From positions 1-58,929 of the forward strand of contig CAMHLZ010000017.1 of NCBI GenBank assembly GCA_946186125.1: 58,929 bases of DNA, in the 5' to 3' direction. The notes under the pieces are model-generated. The model did not search any database. It saw only the letters and a program-made list of their open reading frames with translations, and was not told the origin of the DNA. This document shows, piece by piece, positions 51,083-58,929 of the stretch (the stretch's first letter is position 1; every line of letters starts with the position of its first letter). The stretch comes from an uncultured Lachnospira sp. Its GTDB lineage: Bacteria; Bacillota; Clostridia; Lachnospirales; Lachnospiraceae. The position numbers and the translations under genes were made by a program.

Positions 51083-51853
51083 ATGAATGATAAATTAATT
51101 ATTGGCGGACACGAATTCCAGTCACGCTTCATATTAGGTTCAGGAAAATACTCAATGAAATTGATTAAATCAGCAATTGAGGATGCGGGCGCTGAAATGA
51201 TTACATTAGCCGTAAGACGTGCTAATACGAAGGAACAGGAAAATATAATGGATTATATTCCTGAAAATATTACGCTGCTTCCAAATACATCAGGCGCCAG
51301 AAATGCTGATGAAGCGATAAGGATTGCAAGAATTGCAAGAGAACTCGGATGTGGTGATTTTGTTAAGATTGAAATCATGCGTGATTCTAAATATCTTCTT
51401 CCTGACAATCAGGAAACAATAAAAGCAACTGAAATACTTGCAAAAGAAGGATTCGTTGTTATGCCATATATGTATCCGGATCTTAATTGTGCCAGAGACC
51501 TTGTTAATGCAGGAGCTGCGTCAATTATGCCTCTTGCTTCACCTATAGGATCTAACCGTGGACTTGCTACAAAAGATTTTATTCAGATACTAATTGATGA
51601 AATAGATTTACCAGTTATAGTTGATGCTGGCATCGGTAAACCTTCACAGGCATGTGAAGCAATGGAAATGGGAGCCGCTGCCATCATGGCAAATACTGCA
51701 CTTGCTACTGCCGGAGATCTTACACTTATGGCCTCAGCATTTAAACAGGCTATAGAAGCCGGAAGAAATGCATATCTCGCCAGACTTGGAAGGATTTTAA
51801 CAAGGGGAAGTGCTGCATCTGATCCGTTGACCGGATTTTTGAGAAAGGAATAA
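51083..51853 (+). CDS. thiG: Thiazole synthase ThiG
   Basis: ThiG builds thiazole phosphate from DXP, dehydroglycine and ThiS-thiocarboxylate in a TIM barrel. Visible blocks are [10 protein letters not shown], the VKIEIM strand with the Schiff-base-type lysine, [28 protein letters not shown] and the final ARLGRI with [10 protein letters not shown]. The length (256 aa) is normal. It follows thiS by 54 bases with a GGAGA site. Confidence 0.97.
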   Translation: MNDKLIIGGHEFQSRFILGSGKYSMKLIKSAIEDAGAEMITLAVRRANTKEQENIMDYIPENITLLPNTSGARNADEAIRIARIARELGCGDFVKIEIMRDSKYLLPDNQETIKATEILAKEGFVVMPYMYPDLNCARDLVNAGAASIMPLASPIGSNRGLATKDFIQILIDEIDLPVIVDAGIGKPSQACEAMEMGAAAIMANTALATAGDLTLMASAFKQAIEAGRNAYLARLGRILTRGSAASDPLTGFLRKE

Positions 51854-51860
51854 AATTACC

Positions 51861-53114
51861 ATGGAAAATAGTTTTTTTGTCGACTCAGAATACTTATCAG
51901 AAGAGGCGTTAAAGCAAAAACATAAACTTGAATCTGATTCCTCAAGCCGTACTGACCATATGCAATATATGCCCGGAATGGATGTAATTAATTCAGATAT
52001 AAAAGATCTTGTAATGTCAAATGTATCTGAATATGATTATGATAAATACACAGCAAAAGATGTAATGACGGCTCTTGAACACCATGTATGCACTATAGAT
52101 GATTTTAAAGCATTGTTATCTCCTGCAGCTGAGCCTTTTCTTGAACAAATGGCACACAAGGCAAAAGAAGAAACTACTAAACACTTTGGAAACACGGTGT
52201 ATATTTTTACCCCATTATATATTGCTAATTATTGTGAGAATTACTGTGTGTATTGTGGATTTAATTGTTATAATCATATAAAAAGAATGAAACTTGACGA
52301 AGAACAAATCGAACACGAAATGAAATTAATAGCAGATAGCGGAATTGAAGAAATATTACTGCTTACCGGTGAGAGTAGAGCAAAAAGTGATATAAAATAT
52401 ATTGGAAATGCCTGCAAACTTGCAAGAAAATATTTTAGAATGATTGGTCTTGAAATATATCCCGTTAATACAGATGAGTACAAATATCTTCACGAATGTG
52501 GTGCTGATTATGTTACAGTATTTCAAGAAACATATGATTCTGATAAATACGAGACACTTCATTTAGCAGGACATAAACGTATATGGCCATACCGTTTTGA
52601 TGCTCAGGAACGCGCTTTGATGAGTGGTATGCGAGGCGCAGGTTTTTCAGCTTTGCTTGGACTTTCTGATTTTAGAAAAGATGCTCTTGCCACTGCACTT
52701 CACGTATATTTCCTTCAAAGAAAATATCCACATGCAGAAATGTCCCTGTCATGTCCAAGACTGAGACCAATTATAAATAATGATAAGATAAATCCTCTTG
52801 ATGTTAAAGAAGTTCAATTATGCCAGGTTTTGTGTGCTTACAGAATATTTCTTCCCTATGTTGGTATTACTGTATCTTCAAGAGAAAGTGCTGAGTTCAG
52901 AAACGGAATTGTAAAAATTGCAGCTACTAAAGTTTCAGCTGGTGTTTCAACCGGAATCGGCGACCATGAAAGTAAATATTCCGGAAAAGATAATAACGCT
53001 GAGCATGGTGATGAACAATTTGAAATAAATGATGGGCGAAGTTTAAAGAAAATGTATCAGGATATTGCTGATGAAGGACTTCAACCCGTACTGAACGATT
53101 ATCTATATGTTTAA
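51861..53114 (+). CDS. thiH: 2-iminoacetate synthase ThiH
   Basis: This anaerobic radical SAM enzyme cleaves tyrosine to dehydroglycine and p-cresol for the thiazole ring. The cluster motif is YCENYCVYCGF (C-x3-C-x2-C, about residues 130-137). The VTVFQETYD segment and SCPRLRP region are typical. Use of ThiH instead of glycine oxidase ThiO fits an anaerobe. It starts seven bases after thiG and overlaps the next gene by eight bases. Confidence 0.96.
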   Translation: MENSFFVDSEYLSEEALKQKHKLESDSSSRTDHMQYMPGMDVINSDIKDLVMSNVSEYDYDKYTAKDVMTALEHHVCTIDDFKALLSPAAEPFLEQMAHKAKEETTKHFGNTVYIFTPLYIANYCENYCVYCGFNCYNHIKRMKLDEEQIEHEMKLIADSGIEEILLLTGESRAKSDIKYIGNACKLARKYFRMIGLEIYPVNTDEYKYLHECGADYVTVFQETYDSDKYETLHLAGHKRIWPYRFDAQERALMSGMRGAGFSALLGLSDFRKDALATALHVYFLQRKYPHAEMSLSCPRLRPIINNDKINPLDVKEVQLCQVLCAYRIFLPYVGITVSSRESAEFRNGIVKIAATKVSAGVSTGIGDHESKYSGKDNNAEHGDEQFEINDGRSLKKMYQDIADEGLQPVLNDYLYV

Positions 53115-53694
53115 CATTATCTGTGTTACTAACAGGTCGCTTTGTAAAGACAATTTTTTTAACCGTATTGATACTATTGCACGCACATCAGCCACCTCTA
53201 TCATCCTGAGAGAAAAGGATTTACAGGAACATGAATATTACGAACTTGCAAAAGAAGTGATAGCCATCTGTGACAAATATAAAAAACAATGTATTTTACA
53301 CAATTTTATTGATGTAGCTATGTATTTAAATCATTCTGCTATTCATCTTCCTTTTGAAGTTTTAAAAAAAATGTCTGCTAATGATTTAAAAACTTTTAAA
53401 GTACTCGGTGCATCCTGTCATAACACAGATGATGCAATATTTGCCGAAAAAAAAGGATGTACATATATTTCTGCCGGTCATATATTTGAAACAGATTGTA
53501 AGAAAGGACTCCCCTCAAGAGGCATAGAATTTCTAGAAAATATATGCAATACTGTAGATATACCTGTATATGCTATCGGAGGTATTAACAAGAATAATAT
53601 TTACATGATAAGAAATACTCATGCCGCAGGTGCATGCATAATGAGTGCTTTTATGAATGAAAATGATATTAATAAATTAATGGAAATGGAATAA
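53107..53694 (+). CDS. TenI-like thiazole tautomerase / ThiE paralogue
   Basis: This 195-aa TIM-barrel protein is related to ThiE (LREKDLQEHEYYELA, AIHLPFEVL, YAIGGINKNNI) but lacks the pyrophosphate-binding pattern of true ThiE; the FASPTKKD-type loop reads FETDCKKGLPS. Such ThiE paralogues include TenI, which aromatises the thiazole product of ThiG. A full ThiE follows directly, supporting this division of labour. The start overlaps thiH by eight bases. Confidence 0.82.
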   Translation: MFNIICVTNRSLCKDNFFNRIDTIARTSATSIILREKDLQEHEYYELAKEVIAICDKYKKQCILHNFIDVAMYLNHSAIHLPFEVLKKMSANDLKTFKVLGASCHNTDDAIFAEKKGCTYISAGHIFETDCKKGLPSRGIEFLENICNTVDIPVYAIGGINKNNIYMIRNTHAAGACIMSAFMNENDINKLMEME

Positions 53695-53698
53695 TCAT

Positions 53699-54337
53699 AT
53701 GAATTTTAAAAAAGAATCCCTACTATTATACGGAATAACAGACCGCTCGTGGATAAACAATATTACTTTATATGAACAAGTTGAACTGGCTCTTAAAGGT
53801 GGAATTACTCTTCTGCAGCTTCGCGAAAAAAACCTTGATGAAGAATCATTTGTTATAGAAGCTGTTGAGATAAGAAATCTATGTCATAAATACAATGTTC
53901 CACTTATAATTAATGACAACTTAAACGTTGCTCTAAAAAGCGGTGCAGATGGAATACATGTTGGAATAAATGATATAGCTGTAGAAAGTATTAGAAAAAA
54001 AACAAATAAGGATTTTATCATAGGAGCTACGGCAAAAACATTAGAGCAGGCTCTCTATGCAGAAGAATCAGGTGCTGATTATCTCGGAGTAGGTGCCGTA
54101 TTTGCTTCACCCACAAAAAAAGATGCAATAAGAATCAGCAAAGAACAATTTAATTCTATTTCTGAAGCTGTAAACATACCTATTGTAGCCATAGGCGGCA
54201 TAACTTATGATAATATTTTACAATTGAAAGAATATAAAACTCATGGTATTGCTGTCATTTCCGCAATTTTTTCCGGAGATATTTTAGATAACTCTATACA
54301 TCTTAGAAAAAGAAGCGAACTGCTTTTTGGAAATTAA
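53699..54337 (+). CDS. thiE: Thiamine phosphate synthase ThiE
   Basis: ThiE couples HMP-pyrophosphate and thiazole phosphate into thiamine phosphate. Its motifs are LLQLREKNLDEE, LIINDNLNVAL with GADGIHVG, GVGAVFASPTKKDA (pyrophosphate binding) and VAIGGIT. The length is 212 aa. It is the last gene of thiS-thiG-thiH-tenI-thiE, and its stop codon touches the terminator stem. Confidence 0.95.
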   Translation: MNFKKESLLLYGITDRSWINNITLYEQVELALKGGITLLQLREKNLDEESFVIEAVEIRNLCHKYNVPLIINDNLNVALKSGADGIHVGINDIAVESIRKKTNKDFIIGATAKTLEQALYAEESGADYLGVGAVFASPTKKDAIRISKEQFNSISEAVNIPIVAIGGITYDNILQLKEYKTHGIAVISAIFSGDILDNSIHLRKRSELLFGN

Positions 54338-54376
54338 AAAAATGACCGGTCTATATATATAACCGGTCATTTTTTT
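54336..54376. terminator. Bidirectional terminator between thiE and the Na/Pi gene
   Basis: AAAAAATGACCGGT pairs with ACCGGTCATTTTTT across a loop of about 10 bases, with A- and T-runs at the ends. It serves two convergent genes and overlaps both stops. Confidence 0.92.
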
Positions 54377-56123
54377 AATTTAAGTGAAATTCTTCCTGAT
54401 ACATCGTAAATTCACCAACAAAAGCGGGTTGCCTTCCATATTTCAAATCATTAAGATATCCATGTGTCTCAAAAGAAGAATTTCTTGTCTGTATGACACA
54501 AACACCTACATTAGAACAATGGTCAGATACTCTCTCACAATTAGTAAGCAGGTCTGTCATAAAAATACCAAGCTCGCCATCACATTCACCCGTCTGGAGT
54601 CGTTCTATATGCCTATTCTTAATCTCTTTAGTCAAATCATCTATTACCTGCTCTAACGGCTCAACTTTAAATGCAATCTTTGTATCTTCTTTCGCAAAAC
54701 ATTCATAAGTTATATCCAATATCTTTTCAATAGCTTTTGCTAATATCTGTAACTCATTTTTTGCCTTATCAGAGAATTCTTTCTTTCCTTCCCGCATATT
54801 TTTAGCAACCTTTGCGGTATTAATAGCATGATCACCTATTCTCTCAAAATCATTAATAGAATGAAGCATTTCAGATATCTCATTATTATCTGCATCTGAC
54901 ATATCTTTACTTGACAAATGAATTAAAAATGTATCTAATTCATCTTCCAGATAATCTAAACGTTCTTCCATTTCAAATATTTTATCATATTTTTCTTTAT
55001 CAAATTCTTTAAACAAATCTAAAGAATACACAAAACTCTTTCTAGCCAGATCCGACATTTCAACGGTCTTTTCTCTACACTCTCTTACAGCAAGACCCGG
55101 AGATAATAATAAACGCTCATCAAGAAGTACTCTCTTGAATTCTTCATCTGAATTTTTAACCAGACTTTCTGCAAGATTAACCAGCACCTTCGTAAAAGGA
55201 AGTAATATCAACGTCGTTCCAAGATTGAAAACTGAATGGAATTTAGCAATATTGAAAGATGATATTGGTGCTGAAAACACATCAAGCTTTACTATATATC
55301 TGAACAAACAATAAAACAACATTCCTATGCATGTACCAATAATATTGAAACTAATGTGTATTACCGATACACGCTTAGCGCTCTTATTAACACCTATAGA
55401 TGTTAATAATGCAGTAACACACGTTCCTATATTCTGACCCATTATGATAGGAAGTGCCATTCCATAATTAATCTGTCCTGTCATTGAAAGTGCCTGCAAA
55501 ACACCAACAGATGCTGCAGACGATTGTATAATTCCAGTAAATACTGTACCAATCAACACTCCAAGGAACGGGTTACTAAAAGCCACTAAAATATGCTGAA
55601 ATTCCGGCATATCCGCCAAAGGAGATACCGCTCCGCTCATAAGCTCCATTCCATACATCAAAACTGAAAAAGCGGTAAGTATAGTTCCGACATCTCTCTT
55701 TTTTTCGCTTTTTGATGCCATTATAAGAATAACACCAACGAGTGCAATAATAGGTGAAAAATTCTCAGGCTTTAAAAGTGACATAAAGAAATTGTCTGTT
55801 TTAATACCTGAAAGACTCAGAATCCATGCTGTTAATGTTGTACCTACATTTGACCCCATTATTACACCTACAGTTTGTCCCAACTCCATAATCCCAGAGT
55901 TTACAAGACCAACAAGCATTACCGTTAATGCTGAAGACGATTGAATTGCAACCGTAATAGCAGCACCCAATGCCATACTTGTAAAAGGATTTGATGTCAT
56001 CTTTTTTAAAATTGTCTGTAGCTTTCCACCAGCAACCTTCTCAAGATTCCCTGACATTATGTGCATTCCAAATAAGAAAAAAGCCAAACCACCACATAAT
56101 TGAAATACCGAATATATATCCAT
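54375..56123 (-). CDS. Na+/phosphate cotransporter with C-terminal PhoU-like domain
   Basis: The N-terminal half (about residues 1-310) is an NptA/YjbB transporter with duplicated Pi/Na motifs VAIQSSSALTVMLVG and GIIQSSAASVGVLQ and about eight membrane helices. The C-terminal part (about 340-560) is a PhoU-like helical bundle (SINDFERIGDHAINTAKVAKN and TNCERVSDHCSNVG). It should take up phosphate, or export it as YjbB does in E. coli, driven by sodium. The ATG at 56123 follows GGAGGA; the TTG at 56135 is rejected (582 aa). Confidence 0.92.
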   Translation of the reverse strand: MDIYSVFQLCGGLAFFLFGMHIMSGNLEKVAGGKLQTILKKMTSNPFTSMALGAAITVAIQSSSALTVMLVGLVNSGIMELGQTVGVIMGSNVGTTLTAWILSLSGIKTDNFFMSLLKPENFSPIIALVGVILIMASKSEKKRDVGTILTAFSVLMYGMELMSGAVSPLADMPEFQHILVAFSNPFLGVLIGTVFTGIIQSSAASVGVLQALSMTGQINYGMALPIIMGQNIGTCVTALLTSIGVNKSAKRVSVIHISFNIIGTCIGMLFYCLFRYIVKLDVFSAPISSFNIAKFHSVFNLGTTLILLPFTKVLVNLAESLVKNSDEEFKRVLLDERLLLSPGLAVRECREKTVEMSDLARKSFVYSLDLFKEFDKEKYDKIFEMEERLDYLEDELDTFLIHLSSKDMSDADNNEISEMLHSINDFERIGDHAINTAKVAKNMREGKKEFSDKAKNELQILAKAIEKILDITYECFAKEDTKIAFKVEPLEQVIDDLTKEIKNRHIERLQTGECDGELGIFMTDLLTNCERVSDHCSNVGVCVIQTRNSSFETHGYLNDLKYGRQPAFVGEFTMYQEEFHLN

Positions 56124-56208
56124 CGTTTCCTCCAAATTTGTTTTATCTTAAAATTAACCATACCTAATATAATTACCACATATAACACCATAATGTCAAC
56201 ACAAATTA

Positions 56209-57024
56209 TTAAACTATATTAAGCTTAAATATTTTCTCTGCATTTTTATACATAAGCATTTCATAATCTTCTTTGCTTATTAACTGTGGTAAAACATTAA
56301 AATAATCCTGATAAAGTGACCTGTCACCATATTTATTACATAAATATGTATCTATTCCATCTATCGGAGCATCACTCCCAAACATTATTTTTCTATTACC
56401 ATAGCGTCTTATAGCTTCCATTGTCGTACTCATTTTTACCCATGTTGTATCACCATACAAATTATCAGCTTTTCCCAGTAAGTCAAGTGCTTCTGTGTTG
56501 TCGCTGCCAAGCCCCATATGTACCATAACAAACGGAATATCCGGAAACATTTTTGCTGCTTCATATAAATGTATCGGCGACGCCGCTTCACATCCTCCGG
56601 TATGTGATACAACAGCTAATTTTAATCTGTCAGCCAATTCCAGGTATGGAAGACACTTTTTATCTACCGGACTTGTATTAGAATGGAAAGGGTGAAGCTT
56701 TATTCCACTAATAATATCTAAGTTATCTTCAATCATTTTCTGTAATTCCTTTGTCAGACCCTGTGTATAAGGTTTCACCCACACTGCTATAGTAATCTTA
56801 TCAGTATGTTTTCTTACGAATCTAATCATTCTTTTTAAATTTTCTTCCTGTGTATACTGTTGCGGTAATAAATTCTGTTCATGATCCATTTCGGCTGAAT
56901 CAGCATTTGATACAACAGCATAATCAATATGATACTTATCCATCATTGTAGCAACCATTTCTTCTGTCATGAAAAAACCGACTCTTTCTCCGCCTATATG
57001 AACATGTGTATCTATTATTTTCAT
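56209..57024 (-). CDS. TIM-barrel metal-dependent hydrolase (amidohydrolase 2 family)
   Basis: The protein is 271 aa. Metal ligands are IIDTHVH at the start, KLHPF, VSHTGG, VHMGLG and MFGSDAP near the end. This is the COG2159-type layout found in decarboxylases and lactonases. The substrate is unknown. The ribosome site GGAGAA is present, and it lies 15 bases after the LRAT-like gene on the same strand, so the two are probably co-transcribed. Confidence 0.85.
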   Translation of the reverse strand: MKIIDTHVHIGGERVGFFMTEEMVATMMDKYHIDYAVVSNADSAEMDHEQNLLPQQYTQEENLKRMIRFVRKHTDKITIAVWVKPYTQGLTKELQKMIEDNLDIISGIKLHPFHSNTSPVDKKCLPYLELADRLKLAVVSHTGGCEAASPIHLYEAAKMFPDIPFVMVHMGLGSDNTEALDLLGKADNLYGDTTWVKMSTTMEAIRRYGNRKIMFGSDAPIDGIDTYLCNKYGDRSLYQDYFNVLPQLISKEDYEMLMYKNAEKIFKLNIV

Positions 57025-57039
57025 AATTTTCTCCTGGTT

Positions 57040-57747
57040 TTAAATATTTAAACTATTTTTTATATATCGCACCTGACTTGATATTGACTTCCCTGTTTTA
57101 CACCACATTACAAAATGCTCACAATTATTTGTTACCAGATCATACTTTTCTTCACCTAATCTGCTTTTCGCTCTGTTTATCGTATCCTCAGGCGAATATA
57201 CTGTAGAATTTCCTTTTAAAAAATCTTTTTCATATATTTCAAATGGGCCGTTAAACATAAAATTCGTGCTGTGATGTATTTTGTTCGGCATCCCGTTTTC
57301 ACCAAAATATACAATGAAGTAATCTTCTGAATCCTTTAAAAAGTCATTGAATAACGACTCGTGGATTGTTATTTTTCCATTGAAATCGTCTCCTTCTCCG
57401 CAGTAATGAATTACTTTATTATCTCCTATATAAACTGCATAATGTTCATACAGGTCCACTAGTAATCCGCGAGATATACCTACAATATCTCCCGGTTCAA
57501 GAAAACTTTCACTGGTAAGTCTCCTCATTTTCTCATGCATTACTTCGAAATTTCCTTTTCCTTTGCATATATTTTTATCGTCTATTATTCTTATATTACC
57601 GTTAAATATATGTTTTTGAAGTCTCCAGCCTTTCACTTCCCATAAATTGTCCCACAAAGAATCATAATCTATTACTTCTTTTTCAATATTAGGACAATCA
57701 CCGATAAACTCATCCTTGTCACATCCCATGCTCATCAAATCACTCAT
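57040..57747 (-). CDS. LRAT-domain (NlpC/P60 superfamily) protein
   Basis: The protein is 235 aa. The central and C-terminal region shows the LRAT/H-REV107 permuted papain pattern: GDIVGISRG, then EHYAVYIGDNKVIHY (catalytic His), and NNCEHFVMWCKTG (catalytic Cys in the NCEHF box). LRAT-like enzymes are thiol acyltransferases or phospholipases. Bacterial members are poorly characterised. The N-terminal 70 residues match nothing I know. No signal peptide is seen, so it acts in the cytoplasm or on the inner membrane face. ATG at 57747 follows GGAG; the TTG at 57759 is rejected. Confidence 0.82.
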   Translation of the reverse strand: MSDLMSMGCDKDEFIGDCPNIEKEVIDYDSLWDNLWEVKGWRLQKHIFNGNIRIIDDKNICKGKGNFEVMHEKMRRLTSESFLEPGDIVGISRGLLVDLYEHYAVYIGDNKVIHYCGEGDDFNGKITIHESLFNDFLKDSEDYFIVYFGENGMPNKIHHSTNFMFNGPFEIYEKDFLKGNSTVYSPEDTINRAKSRLGEEKYDLVTNNCEHFVMWCKTGKSISSQVRYIKNSLNI

Positions 57748-57820
57748 GTACTTCTCCAATCCGATTTCTCTTATAGTTATTGTATCAAATATATCTGTAT
57801 TTGTGAATGGTTACAAATCT

Positions 57821-58825
57821 TTATTCCGTCACCGATGCCATATAGTTATCTATTCCATTTGCGATTCCTGTTACAATTCTATTCTGGTAATCTTCCGATG
57901 CCATTTTTAAATCTTCCTCAGCATTAGACATATATCCCATCTCAACAATGGTCACCGGTACCTGACACCAGTTGATACCGCTCATAGAGTCTGTTTCCCA
58001 GACATATTCTTTATTGCATCCTGTAGATGCAACTAATGCATCCAGAACGGCATAAGATAATGCTCTGCTTTTCCATGCAAGATTTCCATTGTATGGATTT
58101 GAATCAGTCTGACATATAGTCATGGCTCCGTTTGCAGAAGAATTTTCCGAACCATTTGCATGAATTCTAATAAATGCCGCTGCGTTCACTGAATTTGCAA
58201 TACCTGCACGTTCACTGTTACTAATATTCACGTCGTTAGTGCTCCTGACCATAACAACCTCATATCCTCTGTTTTTGAGCTCCGATTCTAGCTTTAAAGC
58301 TACTTGTAGATTTAATTCATACTCGGCAAGACCGCTGGCAACACCTGAAGTTCCGGATGAAACCTTTGCTTTAGTCTGCGATGCCCCGGGGCCTATAGGT
58401 TCCTGTGATGAATCACCATATTGCTGATGTCCCGCATCAATCGCAATAAGGCGGTTTGCCAGATTGACTGTATCTACACTTGGCTGGTAGACAGCCTCAG
58501 TATATTCTTCGCTGATAATCTCACTTGCCGGTTCAGTATCTGCTTCTGAAATAGCTTCTTCAGTCGTCTCCGGTAATACTTCAGTAATAGTTTCTTCTTC
58601 ACTACCGGCTGATTCTGTGATACTTTCTGTTATCGTCTCTGATTCAATCTCTGTGGACTCGGTATCGGTGTCTGTATCTGTATATTTTTTTGTTTCTGTA
58701 ATTGTCTCCGCAGTACTGCCTGACGCACTTTTGGTTGATGGTTGCCCTTTTGACGCTTCTTTTGAGCATCCCTGTAAGAACACAAGAGTAACTGAAAAAA
58801 TTAATATTATAAATCTTTTTTTCAT
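57821..58825 (-). CDS. N-acetylmuramoyl-L-alanine amidase lipoprotein
   Basis: A lipobox LQGC (Cys20) tethers this 334-aa protein to the membrane. Residues 25-130 are a Ser/Thr/Glu-rich stalk. The Amidase_3 domain follows with zinc ligands in IDAGHQ, the Glu of LAEYELN and RIHANGS, and the catalytic Glu in VEMGYMSN. It cuts the bond between muramic acid and stem peptide. The ATG at 58825 has an AAGGA site and fits the lipoprotein signal; the longer frame is rejected. Confidence 0.93.
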   Translation of the reverse strand: MKKRFIILIFSVTLVFLQGCSKEASKGQPSTKSASGSTAETITETKKYTDTDTDTESTEIESETITESITESAGSEEETITEVLPETTEEAISEADTEPASEIISEEYTEAVYQPSVDTVNLANRLIAIDAGHQQYGDSSQEPIGPGASQTKAKVSSGTSGVASGLAEYELNLQVALKLESELKNRGYEVVMVRSTNDVNISNSERAGIANSVNAAAFIRIHANGSENSSANGAMTICQTDSNPYNGNLAWKSRALSYAVLDALVASTGCNKEYVWETDSMSGINWCQVPVTIVEMGYMSNAEEDLKMASEDYQNRIVTGIANGIDNYMASVTE

Positions 58826-58877
58826 ACTGTAAATTCCTTTTTTTAAAATAAATGTACTAATATATATTTTACACAAA

Positions 58878-58905
58878 AAAAAAGAACCGTCAATGGTTCT
58901 TTTTA
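58878..58905. terminator. Hairpin at the right edge, minus-strand terminator
   Basis: AAAAGAACC pairs with GGTTCTTTT across a six-base loop. In minus-strand reading a long T-run follows, so it could end a transcript that starts beyond the window. Confidence 0.7.
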
Positions 58906-58929
58906 TTCCGTACCTTCAAAACTACACAC

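Overview
The window is low-GC Gram-positive DNA. Strong AGGAGG-type ribosome binding sites, compact operons separated by hairpin terminators, a CIRCE operator, a cdaA-cdaR-glmM operon, indolepyruvate:ferredoxin oxidoreductase, LrgAB and large secreted GH13 amylases with Thr/Glu-rich linkers all point to an anaerobic Clostridia species. The best guess is a starch-degrading gut member of the Lachnospiraceae (Lachnospira/Roseburia/Eubacterium-like). Species cannot be fixed from sequence reading alone.

Layout. (1) 1-7147, plus: a probable operon with a membrane protein cut by the window edge, the c-di-AMP synthase CdaA and its regulator CdaR, an atypical HPr-like protein, GlmM, a family 2 glycosyltransferase, LrgA/LrgB and a HAD phosphatase. 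(2) 7151-16966: a degenerate GAF-GGDEF protein (minus), a family 4 glycosyltransferase, a secreted multidomain alpha-amylase, endonuclease III (minus), a rhomboid protease, a membrane-anchored protein with a toxin-nuclease-like domain (minus) and a secreted transglutaminase-like/LRR protein. (3) 16994-22633: MetE with an adjacent LysR regulator, a CIRCE-controlled Hsp20 and a SpoVK/CbbX-type AAA ATPase. (4) 22691-30005: a metal-efflux operon with a consensus promoter and an ArsR/SmtB operator (HMA metallochaperone, P1B-ATPase, ArsR). It runs without an obvious strong terminator into an unknown protein, a DUF1275 membrane protein, a receiver-HD-GYP phosphodiesterase, NadE, a HAD protein and CysK. 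(5) 30084-37326: a seven-gene operon, iorA-iorB-arylacetate CoA ligase-ACT protein-PurF-like protein-glycerol-1-phosphate dehydrogenase-HAD phosphatase. Its PurF-like protein has lost the glutaminase active site but keeps the PRPP motif; this is my leading candidate for undescribed biochemistry. (6) 37338-45028: a hypothetical protein, a secreted type I pullulanase, a Big2-cysteine peptidase, a XerS-like tyrosine recombinase and a coiled-coil/SHOCT-like protein. (7) 45035-54376: an ECF sigma factor with a membrane vWA protein that may be its anti-sigma factor, and thiamine genes in two divergent blocks (thiDC minus; thiSGH-tenI-thiE plus). Between those blocks lie a decayed surface-protein gene, a MITE-like inverted-repeat element, a 72-aa zinc-ribbon protein and an unlisted 40-aa secreted-peptide gene. 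(8) 54375 to the end, minus: a Na/Pi cotransporter-PhoU fusion, a TIM-barrel amidohydrolase, an LRAT-domain protein and an amidase lipoprotein. The last bases may be an rRNA leader or spacer.

The amylase and the pullulanase form an extracellular starch system: endo-cleavage plus debranching, each with a CBM26-like starch-binding module. Both end in the same pair of beta-sandwich domains behind different low-complexity linkers, which suggests a shared surface-retention module. No CRISPR array, tRNA or complete mobile element was seen. Starts were moved from the longest ORF where a Shine-Dalgarno sequence decides them.
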